From contig JACPNX010000023.1 in NCBI GenBank assembly GCA_016185275.1, positions 1 to 64,000 on the forward strand: a stretch of 64,000 bases of DNA, in the 5' to 3' direction. The position numbers were made by a program, and so were the translations under genes. Below, piece by piece: positions 43,830 to 52,834 of this stretch (the stretch's first letter is position 1; every line of letters starts with the position of its first letter). The DNA comes from Actinomycetota bacterium (GTDB lineage: Bacteria > Actinomycetota > Acidimicrobiia > Acidimicrobiales > Iamiaceae). Under the pieces are notes generated by a model. That model was given only the letters and a program-made list of their open reading frames with translations, was not told the origin of the DNA and ran no database searches.

Positions 43830-46800
43830 GTGCGCGCCGTGCGCCTGAACGTCACGCCGATCGGGTCGGGGCGCCTGTCCGCCGGGCAGGTGGCCAAGGC
43901 GGTCGTCGAGTACCTGGCCGGCGTCGCCCAGCAGCTGCGCCCGCCAGGCGTCACCGATCCGCCGCAGGTGGAGCCGCCGACACCGGATGTCGACCGGACG
44001 ACCGGCTACTACGCCGACTCGATCGAGGGACCGGGGACGTGGTTGGGCACCGGCGCTGCCACGCTCGGTCTCGGCGGGGTGGTGGAGCACAGCGCGTTCG
44101 CGCGGGTGCTCGAGGGCCGCCACCCGGTGACGGGCGAGCGGCTGCTGCGCGCCCAGGGCTCGGCCGACCGGGAGCATCTCGCCGTCGGTCAGGCAACGCG
44201 GCGAGCCGATGACGGGTCATGGCTGTACGGGCTCGACGACGCGGCCAAGGCGCTCGGGCTGCCGCGCAGCGAACTGGACGCACTGGTCGAGGAGGGTGAC
44301 GGCCGCGACGTCGCCGACGACAGCGAGAGCGCGCCGTGGGTCCGTGCGCTCACGGATGAGACGGGCGAGCGATGGGTCGCCGAGGCCGAGCTCGACCGCC
44401 TCGCGGCGCGATCGGTAGCGGTCGACGCTGCCGCGGTGCTCGGCGACGGCGACCCTGAGGAAGTGCTGTCGGTGACGCAGGCGGCGCGGCTGCTTGGCGT
44501 CAGCAGGCAGTACGTGCGCGGTTGCTGCAAGTACTGGGAGGACCACCGCACCTCCATCGAGGCACTGGAGGCGTCAGGGCTGCGACCCGGTCGCGCGTGG
44601 ATCGTCGCGACGCGCGCCAGCGATGCGCCGACTGCGGCCTATGAGATCACCAGGAGCGAGGTCGCCGCCTTTGCGGAGCGGCGACAGCGTCCGGTGGTCC
44701 GGGTCGGCTACGACTTGACGCTGTCGACGGAGAAGTCGATCGCAGTGCTGGCGTTGTTGAGCCGCGGTGCCCGGCAGCGCCAGGTCCTCGACGCGATCGA
44801 CGAGGCGAACCGCACCGCGCTCGCCTTCCTCGAGGACCACGCCGCGGTCGGCCGTCGGCTCGGTCGGCGGGTCGGCACCGAGGGACTCGTCGTGGCCTCG
44901 TTCCTCCACGCGACCTCGCGAGCGCTCGACCCGTTCCCTCACCGGCACAACGTCGTCGCCAACGCGGTAGTCGACGAGTTCGGCGAGCGACGCGCCCTCG
45001 ACGGTCGCGCGCTGTACCGGCACGCGCCAGCTGCCGCGGCGCTCGCCACCGCCGCCATGCGGTGGCGGTTGTCGACCGAGCTCGGTGTGCGCTGGCGCCG
45101 CTCGGCACGCGGGGTGTGGGAAGCCGACGGCGTGCCCGACGCGACCATCCGCGAGTTCTCCACCCGCCGCGACGAGGTCGATGCTGCGCTCGCCGAGCTG
45201 TCCGAGGCGCTCGGCCGACCGCTCGGCCCTGGCGACACCGACAAGGTGGTGCTCGCCACCCGCGCCGCGAAGGCCCGCACCCCGGTCGAGGAGCTACGCG
45301 CCGGCTGGGTTCGGCGCGCCCGCGACACCGGGCTCGGCCGGCGCGCGCTCGCCGGATGCTTCGGACGACGCCACGCGCACGTGCACGCCCGGGTTGCTGA
45401 CGAGCAGGAGGAGGCCCTCGCCGCGTGGCTCGACGACGCGGTCGTCGCCGAGTCGCCAACCTTCGCTCGGGGCGAGGTGATCGAGGCGATCTGCCGATGG
45501 ACGATCGGCGACGAGCTCGTCGTGCTGCCACCGGAGGAGGTCGTCCGCCTCGCCGATCGATTCCTCGCCTCCGAGCGGGTGATCGAGCTGGACGGGCGGG
45601 GCCGGCGCGCACGCGACTCCATCACCCGAAGCGACGGCGTCCGTGTCGACGCGACCGGCGGTGAGCCGACCTTCACGACGGTCACGCACGCGCGGCTCGA
45701 GGATCGGGTGCGCCGCGCCTTCGACGCCAGGCTCGCTGCCCGTGTCGCCGTCGTGCCAGGGGCTGCGCTCGAGGACGCGCCGGGTTGGGCGGAGCTGTCC
45801 GAGGAGCAACAGACCTTCGTCCGGCACCTGTGCACGTCGGGGATGGGCGTGCAGTGCGCGGTCGGCCGACCTGGAAGCGGCAAGACCCACAGCCTCGCCG
45901 TCGCCGGACAGGCGTGGCAGGCGCTCGGCTATCGGGTCGTGGGCGCCGCGGTGAAGGGCGAGGCCGCTCGGCTGCTCGGCGAGGCCACCGGCGTCCACGC
46001 CGAGACGGTCGCCTGGTGGCTCACCGCACTCGGCGCCGGCCACGAGCGTCTCGACGACAGAACGGTGGTGCTCGTCGACGAGGCGTCGACGCTCGGCACA
46101 CGCGACATGGCCGACCTCCTCGGCCACGCAGCGTCCACCGGTGCCGCCGTGCGGCTCGTCGGCGACCCTGCCCAGCACGGCGCGGTCGCCGCAGGCGGCA
46201 TGTTCGCCGCGCTCTGCCGCCGCCGACCGGACGCGGTGCCGGTGCTGAAGGAGAACCGGCGGCAGACGACCGCCGTCGACCGCTACGTCGTCGACGCGGT
46301 CCGCGCCGGCCGGGTCGCCGAGGCGATCGCCGCGCTGCGCACCGCCGGGCAGCTGACCGAGGTGCGCGACGCGGACGGCCTGTACGCGGCGATGGTCACT
46401 CGGTGGCTCGAGGCCCGCCACGCCGGCGAGGCGCACCCGATGATCGATCGCCGCAACCGGACCCGCCGCATCCTCAACGCCGTCGCCCACCGGGTGCTGC
46501 AGAGCGAAGGCGACGTCGAGGGGACGGGGTTGTGGACCAACGACGGACGCGAGTTCTGCGTCGGTGACGAGGTCGTCGCCCGCCGCCCCGCACGCGACCT
46601 CCACCCGCCCGGAGACTCGCGCGCCTACGTGCGCAACGGCTCCCGAGGGCGCGTCGTCGCGGTCGGCGAGGACACCCTCACCGTCGAGTTCGAGGTCCTC
46701 GGCCGCGTCGACATCCCCCGCTGGTTCGTCGAAGAGCACGCCGACCGGCGGGGTCGCGCCGGGATGGGGCTCGACTACGGGTACGCGCTCACGAGCTATG

Positions 46801-47789
46801 CCGTCCAGGGCGCCACGCTGCCGGCCTCGACCAGCGCGGTCACCGCGGGAGCGCGGCGGCGTGAGCTGTACGTCAACCTCACCCGCGGCCGCCATGACAA
46901 CCACCTCTTCGTCGCGGCACCGTCGGACTCGCTGAGCGGTGAGGGGCACCTGCCGCGGCCTCCCGAGGACGACGTCATCGCCGAGGTCCTCGCCGCGGTC
47001 GGACGCCCCGACGAGGACCGCAGCGCGCTGGAGATCGACCCGATGGCCTTGGCCATCGCCGAGATGCGCGGGGGACGAACCGCGGCCGAGGTGCGCCGCC
47101 TGGGCGACGCCATAGATAGAGAGGACAAGCGGGCGCTCGCCGTCGCCCGCCGCGCCCAGCAGGTCACTGGCAACGCAGCCGCGCGGCTGGCGGTCGCGGA
47201 GCCGCCGCCGTGGACCAGCGCTCTCCTGCCGTCCCGGCCGGAGGTGCCGTGGCGGGCGGCGCGCTGGGACGCGGCCGTCGGCGCCGTTGCCGCCTACCGG
47301 GCGCGATGGGAACCGGCACCGATCCCCGGCGTATCGATCACCGGTCGCGTGCTCGGGTCGCCGGGCAGCGAAGCGCAGGGGGCAGAGCGGTCGGAGGCGC
47401 TGTGGCTGGTCGGCGACGTGTGGGCCGGCGTCGCGACGCGAGCGTTGCGGGACCATGCCCGTGGCGATGACACCCTCACCGCCGAGCACCGGGCGCTGCT
47501 GTCCGCCCCACCAACCTGGCTGCGGCAGCACCTGCGCGAGGTGGGCGCCGCCGGCGGCTTCGCCGCCGGCATCCCGGTGGGCGGCCTGGCTCGCCTGTAC
47601 GCCGAGGTCGCCGAGCTCCGGGCGCGCTCTGCCCAGCCGGTCGATGACGACGCGCCTCGTCGCGGGCTTCGTTCCCTGCTCGGCGATCGACCCGAGGACC
47701 CGCTCGGGCGACGCCAGTGGGACCTGCTCGCGGCGCGTGCCGGGAAGCTGCACGAGCCGAGGTCCGTCGCCCGGGCCCGGGTCCGCTGA
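43830..47789 (+). CDS. MobF (TrwC/TraI-type) conjugative relaxase-helicase
   Basis: The 1319-residue protein has a relaxase domain with tyrosines Y60/Y61 (RTTGYYADSIEGPGTWLG), motif YDLTLSTEKS (residue 294) and the metal-binding histidines H371/H373 (DPFPHRHNVVANAV). It also has a RecD-like helicase with Walker A GRPGSGKT (679-686), Walker B VLVDEASTL and ALTSYAVQGATLP. It nicks oriT and unwinds the transferred strand. Between the tyrosines and the histidine triad are two inserted helix-turn-helix segments (near 135-155 and 213-232). GTG 43830 or 43839 is the start. Confidence 0.92.
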   Translation: MRAVRLNVTPIGSGRLSAGQVAKAVVEYLAGVAQQLRPPGVTDPPQVEPPTPDVDRTTGYYADSIEGPGTWLGTGAATLGLGGVVEHSAFARVLEGRHPVTGERLLRAQGSADREHLAVGQATRRADDGSWLYGLDDAAKALGLPRSELDALVEEGDGRDVADDSESAPWVRALTDETGERWVAEAELDRLAARSVAVDAAAVLGDGDPEEVLSVTQAARLLGVSRQYVRGCCKYWEDHRTSIEALEASGLRPGRAWIVATRASDAPTAAYEITRSEVAAFAERRQRPVVRVGYDLTLSTEKSIAVLALLSRGARQRQVLDAIDEANRTALAFLEDHAAVGRRLGRRVGTEGLVVASFLHATSRALDPFPHRHNVVANAVVDEFGERRALDGRALYRHAPAAAALATAAMRWRLSTELGVRWRRSARGVWEADGVPDATIREFSTRRDEVDAALAELSEALGRPLGPGDTDKVVLATRAAKARTPVEELRAGWVRRARDTGLGRRALAGCFGRRHAHVHARVADEQEEALAAWLDDAVVAESPTFARGEVIEAICRWTIGDELVVLPPEEVVRLADRFLASERVIELDGRGRRARDSITRSDGVRVDATGGEPTFTTVTHARLEDRVRRAFDARLAARVAVVPGAALEDAPGWAELSEEQQTFVRHLCTSGMGVQCAVGRPGSGKTHSLAVAGQAWQALGYRVVGAAVKGEAARLLGEATGVHAETVAWWLTALGAGHERLDDRTVVLVDEASTLGTRDMADLLGHAASTGAAVRLVGDPAQHGAVAAGGMFAALCRRRPDAVPVLKENRRQTTAVDRYVVDAVRAGRVAEAIAALRTAGQLTEVRDADGLYAAMVTRWLEARHAGEAHPMIDRRNRTRRILNAVAHRVLQSEGDVEGTGLWTNDGREFCVGDEVVARRPARDLHPPGDSRAYVRNGSRGRVVAVGEDTLTVEFEVLGRVDIPRWFVEEHADRRGRAGMGLDYGYALTSYAVQGATLPASTSAVTAGARRRELYVNLTRGRHDNHLFVAAPSDSLSGEGHLPRPPEDDVIAEVLAAVGRPDEDRSALEIDPMALAIAEMRGGRTAAEVRRLGDAIDREDKRALAVARRAQQVTGNAAARLAVAEPPPWTSALLPSRPEVPWRAARWDAAVGAVAAYRARWEPAPIPGVSITGRVLGSPGSEAQGAERSEALWLVGDVWAGVATRALRDHARGDDTLTAEHRALLSAPPTWLRQHLREVGAAGGFAAGIPVGGLARLYAEVAELRARSAQPVDDDAPRRGLRSLLGDRPEDPLGRRQWDLLAARAGKLHEPRSVARARVR

Positions 47790-47796
47790 GGCGCGG

Positions 47797-48156
47797 TCAG
47801 TCGAGCCAGTGCACCCAGTCGCGTGTGCCGGCCGGCGCGTCATCCAGGAGGGCGGCGAGTGCGCGAACCAGGTTGGCCGGATAGGCCTTGCTGCCGCGGT
47901 GGAAGCGGCGCGGCGACGTGAAGATCACGCCGTTGTGGTGCTCGCCGAGGGCGCTCCAGTCGCGGACGATCCGGTCGAAGTCACGGGCGTTCTCCGTCAC
48001 GACGGTCCGGCGGTCACGCGTGGCGGCGCGCAGAAGCTCCTCGTCATCGAGCCCCGCCAACGCCGGATCGTCCGCCGCGGCGGCCACGTCGTGGCCGAGC
48101 TCTCCAAGGCGACGTGCTGCCTGCGGGGAGTGGTGCACGTCGAGCAGCAGCTTCAC
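47797..48156 (-). CDS. DUF5615 PIN-like toxin
   Basis: The 119-residue protein has the DUF5615 pattern VKLLLDVHHSPQAARRLGEL, GLDDEELLRAATRDRRTVVT and ENARDFDRIV, with the acidic residues of a PIN-like ribonuclease. It is coupled to the DUF433-like gene by a 4-bp overlap, as in toxin-antitoxin pairs. Confidence 0.85.
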   Translation of the reverse strand: MKLLLDVHHSPQAARRLGELGHDVAAAADDPALAGLDDEELLRAATRDRRTVVTENARDFDRIVRDWSALGEHHNGVIFTSPRRFHRGSKAYPANLVRALAALLDDAPAGTRDWVHWLD

Positions 48157-48578
48157 CGAGCGAGAAGATCGCGCTGCCGCCGCCACAGCTCCTCCGCCTC
48201 GTCGGCAGCGGCACGGTTCGCCGTGATCTGGGCGTCGATCTCCTCGGTGAACTCGGCGTAGTAGCCGAGGGCGGCTTCGACCTGCTCGGGCCGCAGCCCG
48301 AAGAGGTCGACAGCACGCTGCACCCGCTTCGCCGGTGCCACGTCGCCTCCGACCACGCCAGCCACGACTTCCCACACGTCCGGGCCGCCGACGAGCCCCG
48401 CCCGGCGACCGGCCGGCCCGGCTCGGAACACCACGAGCGGATGGCGGCGCATCCGAAGTCCTTCGTCGATCAGCTCCTCGGCCAACGCCGACGCCGACCG
48501 GGCGCTGGCCTCGGCTTCGGCCTTCAGCCGTGCCGCCACCCGGCTCTCGCGGAACCTCACCGACATCGGGTGCGTCAT
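48153..48578 (-). CDS. DUF433-like antitoxin
   Basis: The 141-residue protein starts with a ribbon-helix-helix-like segment (MSVRFRESRVAARLKAEAEA) and ends with a DUF433-type region (PAKRVQRAVDLFGLRPEQVE). It precedes the toxin gene. The palindrome at 48579-48593 directly before its ATG suggests autoregulation. Confidence 0.78.
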   Translation of the reverse strand: MTHPMSVRFRESRVAARLKAEAEASARSASALAEELIDEGLRMRRHPLVVFRAGPAGRRAGLVGGPDVWEVVAGVVGGDVAPAKRVQRAVDLFGLRPEQVEAALGYYAEFTEEIDAQITANRAAADEAEELWRRQRDLLAR

Positions 48579-48593
48579 GACTACAGTGTAGTC
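48579..48593. promoter_or_regulatory. Antitoxin operator
   Basis: GACTACA and TGTAGTC form a 7-bp inverted repeat around one G, directly upstream of the antitoxin ATG at 48578. TACACT inside it on the minus strand (48590-48585) can serve as -10, giving a leaderless or nearly leaderless mRNA. Confidence 0.6.
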
Positions 48594-48601
48594 GCCAAGC
48601 C

Positions 48602-49141
48602 TCACCGTGCCCGCACCGCCGGCTCCGCCCGGACGGCGGCGAGACGGTCGGCGACCGACGGCGGCTCGGCCACGGGTGGTTCCGCGGGCAGTTCCGGGGC
48701 CAGTAGCCGTTCGAGCTCGGCCTGACGCTCCGTGAGCTTCGCCAGCCGGTCGGCGTGCTCGAACGGCCGGTCGAGTCGGGCTCCGGCGCGCTCGGCTTCG
48801 CCGCGTGCGACATCGGCTCCACTGCGGGCGTCGTCGAGGTCGCGCTCGAGGCGGGCCAAGCGGTGCTCGAGCCGCTGCATGAGGCGGCTCGGGTCGATCT
48901 CGGCCAGCTCGGCGATGTCCAGCTCGACGGTGATGGGGCTGGGCTCGAGGGTGATGGTCACCAGCCCGGCGTGGCGGTCGGCGCGGGCATGCAGGTCGAA
49001 GCCGGCGAACGATCCAGCGACCTCGCGTTCGGTCGTGAGGAGCTGCCGGAGGTGGGCGCCGGCGTCGGCGCGCGAGTCGTGCGGTGTCCCGGCGATGGTG
49101 GCGTGGAACCGGTCGCCCCGGGTGTCGACGCGCCGGGCCAA
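48602..49141 (-). pseudogene. C-terminal remnant of a large DNA helicase
   Basis: The frame encodes GDRFHATIAGTPHDSRADAG, then LMQRLEHRLARLERDLDDAR and PFEHADRLAKLTERQAELER. This is the coiled C terminus found on large DEAD/DEAH helicases of actinobacterial integrative elements. The helicase core is missing: upstream lies a lipoprotein gene in another frame. It is probably a fragment left by a deletion. Confidence 0.55.
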
Positions 49142-49692
49142 GGCCGCTTCGCACAGCTCGGCCTCGGCGGTGAGTCGACACGCCGCATCGCAGCCCGCGC
49201 CTGCACAGTGAAGAGGCCGTGGGCGATCACCTCGCCCGACGAGGCGACCACGGTCTCACCGTCGTCGACGACGCAGACCACGAATCGGGCGACATCGTCG
49301 TCTATCTCGACGTCCGTCACCTCGATGCGGTACTGCGAGTTCGGCGGATACCGGATCACGCGTCCGTCCGTCTGCAGCCCGAGAAGCACCTCACGGCGCT
49401 GCTCCAGCATCGGGCCGGTGTGGGTAGCAGCGAGGGCTGGGAAGTTCGGATCGGGGATCGCGGCCGCGTCGATGAAGGCGCGGCTCGACGTGACGTAGGC
49501 GGCTTCGACTTCGGCCTCGGCGGCCTCGGTCGGATCAGCCGTCGTGGTTGTGGTCGACCGGCGAACCGTCGTCGTCGTCGTGGAGTCGCTCGCGACCGCG
49601 CCGTCGTTGCCGTCGTCCGAGCACGACGCGGCGAGAACCGCCACCGCGAGCAACACGAGGAGCCGGACAAACGCGGGCGTTCGACGAGTCAT
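48958..49692 (-). CDS. Lipoprotein with foreign C-terminal tail
   Basis: The first ~170 residues look genuine: a signal peptide with lipobox (LLVLLAVAVLAASCSDD), a Thr-rich linker and a folded domain (FIDAAAIPDPNFPALAATHT, RIEVTDVEIDDDVARFVVCV). From about base 49180 the frame runs through the helicase remnant out of phase and yields a Pro/Ser/Thr-rich tail, so the true C terminus seems replaced. ATG 49692 is the likely start. Confidence 0.6.
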   Translation of the reverse strand: MTRRTPAFVRLLVLLAVAVLAASCSDDGNDGAVASDSTTTTTVRRSTTTTTADPTEAAEAEVEAAYVTSSRAFIDAAAIPDPNFPALAATHTGPMLEQRREVLLGLQTDGRVIRYPPNSQYRIEVTDVEIDDDVARFVVCVVDDGETVVASSGEVIAHGLFTVQARAAMRRVDSPPRPSCAKRPWPGASTPGATGSTPPSPGHRTTRAPTPAPTSGSSSRPNARSLDRSPASTCMPAPTATPGW

Positions 49693-50054
49693 GACCACTG
49701 CAAGCCTCCAAGGGCGCCGCGCGGCGACATGGGGAGGCCCGAAATCGTCTGAGTTCGGGATGCGAAGCGGCCGTCAGCCACCGCGTTCCTCCATGCGTCG
49801 CAGCGCGTGGGGTACGTGCGGCCGAGCGAATCGTCCGGCGGCGGTCGAGGCGCAGCGGGCTCAGCGATCCGCTACGAACCGACGAACGGCTCTGTCGACA
49901 GTACTACGGACTCCCGGCGCCTCGGTTCTCTGTTGTGGGTCGTTGCAGTGTGTGGCCCAAACCGTACACACAGCGCGACTCGGTCTGCTCGGTGTAATCC
50001 GGCATGTCGCCGATCGGGCTTCGCGAGGGCTTGCAGGTGCCGGAGGTGTGCCCG
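49693..50054. other. Intergenic region without a recognised gene
   Basis: About 360 bases separate the divergent lipoprotein and excisionase-like genes. GC content seems slightly lower around 49900-50000 than in the flanks. TGTAAT at 49993-49998 could be a -10 on the plus strand. I see no repeat or RNA gene. Confidence 0.5.
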
Positions 50055-50276
50055 GTGAGCCCGACCAGCCAGCCCCGCGTGACCATGAGCGTGAACGAGA
50101 CCGCCGATCTGCTCGGCATCTCCCGCTGGCTCGCCTACGAGCAGATCCAGCGCGGCGAGCTGCCGGTCATCCGGATGGGCCGTCGCCTGCGGGTCCCGGT
50201 CCGGCCGGTGCTTGCGCTGGTCGGGATGAGCTGGGAGGACTGGCTTGCCACCGCACACGCTCCGCGGCCCGCCTGA
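50055..50276 (+). CDS. Excisionase-like helix-turn-helix protein
   Basis: The 73-residue protein is a MerR/excisionase-type domain: MSVNETADLLGISRWLAYEQ, IQRGELPVIRMGRRLRVPV. Such proteins regulate excision or transfer. GTG 50055 has GGAGGTG 6 bases upstream; ATG 50004 is an alternative and might be leaderless. Confidence 0.82.
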   Translation: MSPTSQPRVTMSVNETADLLGISRWLAYEQIQRGELPVIRMGRRLRVPVRPVLALVGMSWEDWLATAHAPRPA

Positions 50277-50308
50277 GTCCAACCGACTCTGAACGGAAGG
50301 AGCGTCAA

Positions 50309-51052
50309 ATGAATGATCGTGGTGGAGATGTCGTGCTCGACGGCACCTGGATGTGCTCGGGGTGGCAGTACGTCCTGCCCCAGCAGGCCACCGCACTGCA
50401 CATGCTGGTCGCGACGGCCACAGACCGCGACCTCGACGGCTCGCTCGACGCGCTGGTCGAGGAGCTCGGCTACGCGTGGTTCGAGTACCTCACCGACGGC
50501 TTGGACTGCGCGGTCCGATGGACGCATCCGCTCGATCTCCCAGACGAGATCGAGGTCGACGCCGGTGAACAGGCGCGACGCGAATGCCTGGCGGCGTTCT
50601 CGCTGGCGGGGATGGTGCTGCCATCGACGGTGCGCGAGCTGGCGACGACGATGGCCGAACTGGGCATCTTCATCGTGAGCGAGGACGGTTTGCGATGGCG
50701 CACGGTGGCGTGGCCGCCGATGCCGGAGGACGCGCTGCCGGTGTCGCAGGAGTTCCGCGACCAGGAGAACCGGCGGCGGTGGTTCAAGCTGCAAGAGCCG
50801 CACGCGCTGCAGCTGCTCCAGGTTCTCCCGGAGGACGATCTGGCGAAGACGTCGATCGAGGAGCTGCAACGGTTGACCGATCTTCCCGAGATTGCCGTGC
50901 GGGGCGGACTCGAGCTCCTCGTGCATGACCGCGCGCTCGATCTCTGGCAGCCCAACGGCGACGACGCGGACCCCGAGCGCGTGCCCGCGGACATGCTCCT
51001 CGATGTCTTCCTCGCCTTCGATCCCTTCGCCGCGGTCTCGGATCTCGACTAG
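50309..51052 (+). CDS. Uncharacterised acidic protein of the mobile region
   Basis: The 247-residue protein starts at ATG 50309 after GGAAGGA. Its C-terminal half resembles a winged helix (LPEDDLAKTSIEELQRLTDL, EIAVRGGLELLVHDRALDLW). No family recognised. It lies between an excisionase-like and an XRE gene, so a role in element control is possible. Confidence 0.65.
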   Translation: MNDRGGDVVLDGTWMCSGWQYVLPQQATALHMLVATATDRDLDGSLDALVEELGYAWFEYLTDGLDCAVRWTHPLDLPDEIEVDAGEQARRECLAAFSLAGMVLPSTVRELATTMAELGIFIVSEDGLRWRTVAWPPMPEDALPVSQEFRDQENRRRWFKLQEPHALQLLQVLPEDDLAKTSIEELQRLTDLPEIAVRGGLELLVHDRALDLWQPNGDDADPERVPADMLLDVFLAFDPFAAVSDLD

Positions 51053-51054
51053 CG

Positions 51055-51684
51055 ATGCTCACCGAAGCGAGCCGCGACGCGCTTGGAGGCGCGGATTCGA
51101 CGTCGACGAGCGACCTCGACAAGCCGCCGCCGCTCGATCTCAACGCCATCGTCGCGTACAACATCAAGTCGATCCGCCTGACACGCAGACTGACGCAAGA
51201 TCAGGTCGCCGATCGCCTGGCGGACTTCACCGGCCGTCGCTTACCGCAGGCATCCATCTCTCAGATGGAGAAGGCGTACGACGGCGGGCGTCGGCGCCTG
51301 TTCAACGCCCACGACCTGTACCTGCTGGCGAAGGTGTTCGAGGTTCCGATCGTCTATTTCTTCCTCCCGCCACCGCCGTGTTTGGACCGACAGCTCGCCA
51401 GCACGGGCGAAGCCGTGGCTGACTTGCTCGAGACGCTGTTCGGAGCGCCGACCTCGTTACGTGTTGTCGACAGCCGGCTGGTCGAGATCGCGGACACCCA
51501 GGGGCTTGGCATCGCGGCCTCGGAGAAGGCGTCCTCCTGCAGCGTCGGTAGTCGGCATCTCCACGGCAACAAGCTGTGGGAGTTCGACTGCAACGCCCGG
51601 CTCCGAGAGATCGCGAAGCTCCTCAACGAGCTCATTGACCGTCATCGCGCCGATTGCGACGCGGTCGCACCGGTTCCGCGCTAG
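51055..51684 (+). CDS. XRE-family helix-turn-helix regulator
   Basis: The 209-residue protein has a Cro/CI-type domain (IKSIRLTRRLTQDQVADRLA, LPQASISQMEKAYDGGRRRL, FNAHDLYLLAKVFEVPIVYF) and a C-terminal domain with several Cys of unknown role. It follows the previous gene by 2 bases and is probably the main regulator of the element. Confidence 0.88.
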   Translation: MLTEASRDALGGADSTSTSDLDKPPPLDLNAIVAYNIKSIRLTRRLTQDQVADRLADFTGRRLPQASISQMEKAYDGGRRRLFNAHDLYLLAKVFEVPIVYFFLPPPPCLDRQLASTGEAVADLLETLFGAPTSLRVVDSRLVEIADTQGLGIAASEKASSCSVGSRHLHGNKLWEFDCNARLREIAKLLNELIDRHRADCDAVAPVPR

Positions 51685-51782
51685 CCCCGCGCGCTCTGCG
51701 CACGGGAGTAAGACTTCGACAGGTGCGGTCGCCCTCGCCGATCGTCCTGGCGTGCCATGTCACTCAGATGCCGTTGACCCGG

Positions 51783-51820
51783 AACGCCGATTGTTCCGAG
51801 GTCGTGATTGTTCCGAGGTG
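51783..51820 (+). repeat. RIT left terminal inverted repeat
   Basis: The 38 bases contain two tandem copies of GATTGTTCCGAGGT (from 51789 and 51806) preceded by AACGCC. They are the exact reverse complement of 54788-54825. Confidence 0.9.
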
Positions 51821-51860
51821 AGCGCGGATCTGCCTGATCGATGGGCGATCTGGCGCGCGT

Positions 51861-51874
51861 AGGTCGGAACAATC
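51861..51874 (-). repeat. RIT inner inverted repeat, left
   Basis: AGGTCGGAACAATC, the exact complement of 54733-54746, carries the same GTTCCGA core in opposite orientation to the outer repeat. It is a probable recombinase binding site. Confidence 0.75.
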
Positions 51875-51928
51875 CGACGGCTGGGGGTCACGCTTCCTTC
51901 TTCGATGTCGAGCGAAGGAGGCAGTGCC

Positions 51929-52834
51929 ATGTCCAGTTTGAGCGCGAGCGAGACGGATCGGATGTTGGAGGGGTTCGCCGGCTACCTGCGCCGCGAGCGG
52001 GGCGTGTCGATGTTCACCGTCGAGCTGTATGTGGCCGACGTGCGCAGGTTCCTCGCCGAGCTCGGGAACGGTGGTCTGAGCGAGCTGAGCCCGGCGGAGG
52101 TGTCGCACGCGGTGCTCGGTCAGGTCGGCGGGTGGTCGCCGGCGTCGGTGCGGCGCTTTGGGTGCGCGCTGCGCTCGTTCCTCCGCTACTGCTTTGTCAC
52201 CGGGCTGGTCGAGCGCGACCTGTCGGGGGCGGCGTTGCCGGTGTCGGGTCGGCGCCGATCGTTGTTGCCCCAAGGCATCACACCCGCGCAGGAGAAGGCG
52301 TTGCTGCGAGCGTGCGATCGGCGACGTTCCATTGGTCGACGCGACTACGCGGTGATCTTGTTGATCCTGCGGCTCGGGCTGCGGGCGAATGAGGTCGCGA
52401 CGCTGCGCCTCGACGACCTCGACTGGCGAGCCGGGCAGCTCACGGTGCACGGCAAGGGCGACCGCGTCGATCAGCTGCCGCTCCCGGTGGATGTCGGCGA
52501 GGCGATCGCCGCCTACTTGTTGCGTGGCCGCCCTCGTTCGGCCACGACGCGGGAGGTGTTCCTGCGTGTGCAGCCGCCGCTCGTTGGTTTGACCCGTGTC
52601 GGGGTGAGCTCCCTCGTCGCGGCTGCAGCGCGCCGCGCCGAGCTGGGCGTGGTGCGGCCCCGTCGGCTGCGCCATACCGCGGCCACCGACATGTTGCGGG
52701 CAGGCGCGTCGCTGCCAGAGATCGGCCAGGTGCTGCGCCACCGCTCGCTCGGCACCACCGCCATCTACGCGCGGGTCGATGTCGATCGGCTCCGCGTCAT
52801 CGCCCGTCGCTGGCCGTCGGCGGCGACGTCATGA
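51929..52834 (+). CDS. RIT tyrosine recombinase A
   Basis: The 301-residue recombinase has the N-terminal SAM-like domain (GFAGYLRRERGVSMFTVELY) and the catalytic domain with Arg in LGLRANEVATLRLDD, RRLRHTAATDML, and Tyr in LGTTAIYARVD. In the box-II motif the first His of HxxR appears to be Arg. ATG 51929 has AAGGAGG at 51915-51921; ATG 51905 does not. It overlaps the next gene by 4 bp. Confidence 0.9.
   Translation: MSSLSASETDRMLEGFAGYLRRERGVSMFTVELYVADVRRFLAELGNGGLSELSPAEVSHAVLGQVGGWSPASVRRFGCALRSFLRYCFVTGLVERDLSGAALPVSGRRRSLLPQGITPAQEKALLRACDRRRSIGRRDYAVILLILRLGLRANEVATLRLDDLDWRAGQLTVHGKGDRVDQLPLPVDVGEAIAAYLLRGRPRSATTREVFLRVQPPLVGLTRVGVSSLVAAAARRAELGVVRPRRLRHTAATDMLRAGASLPEIGQVLRHRSLGTTAIYARVDVDRLRVIARRWPSAATS

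Noticed and set aside
45294-47843. 849-codon minus-strand frame opposite the relaxase
   Set aside because: The relaxase-helicase motifs on the plus strand decide the coding strand.
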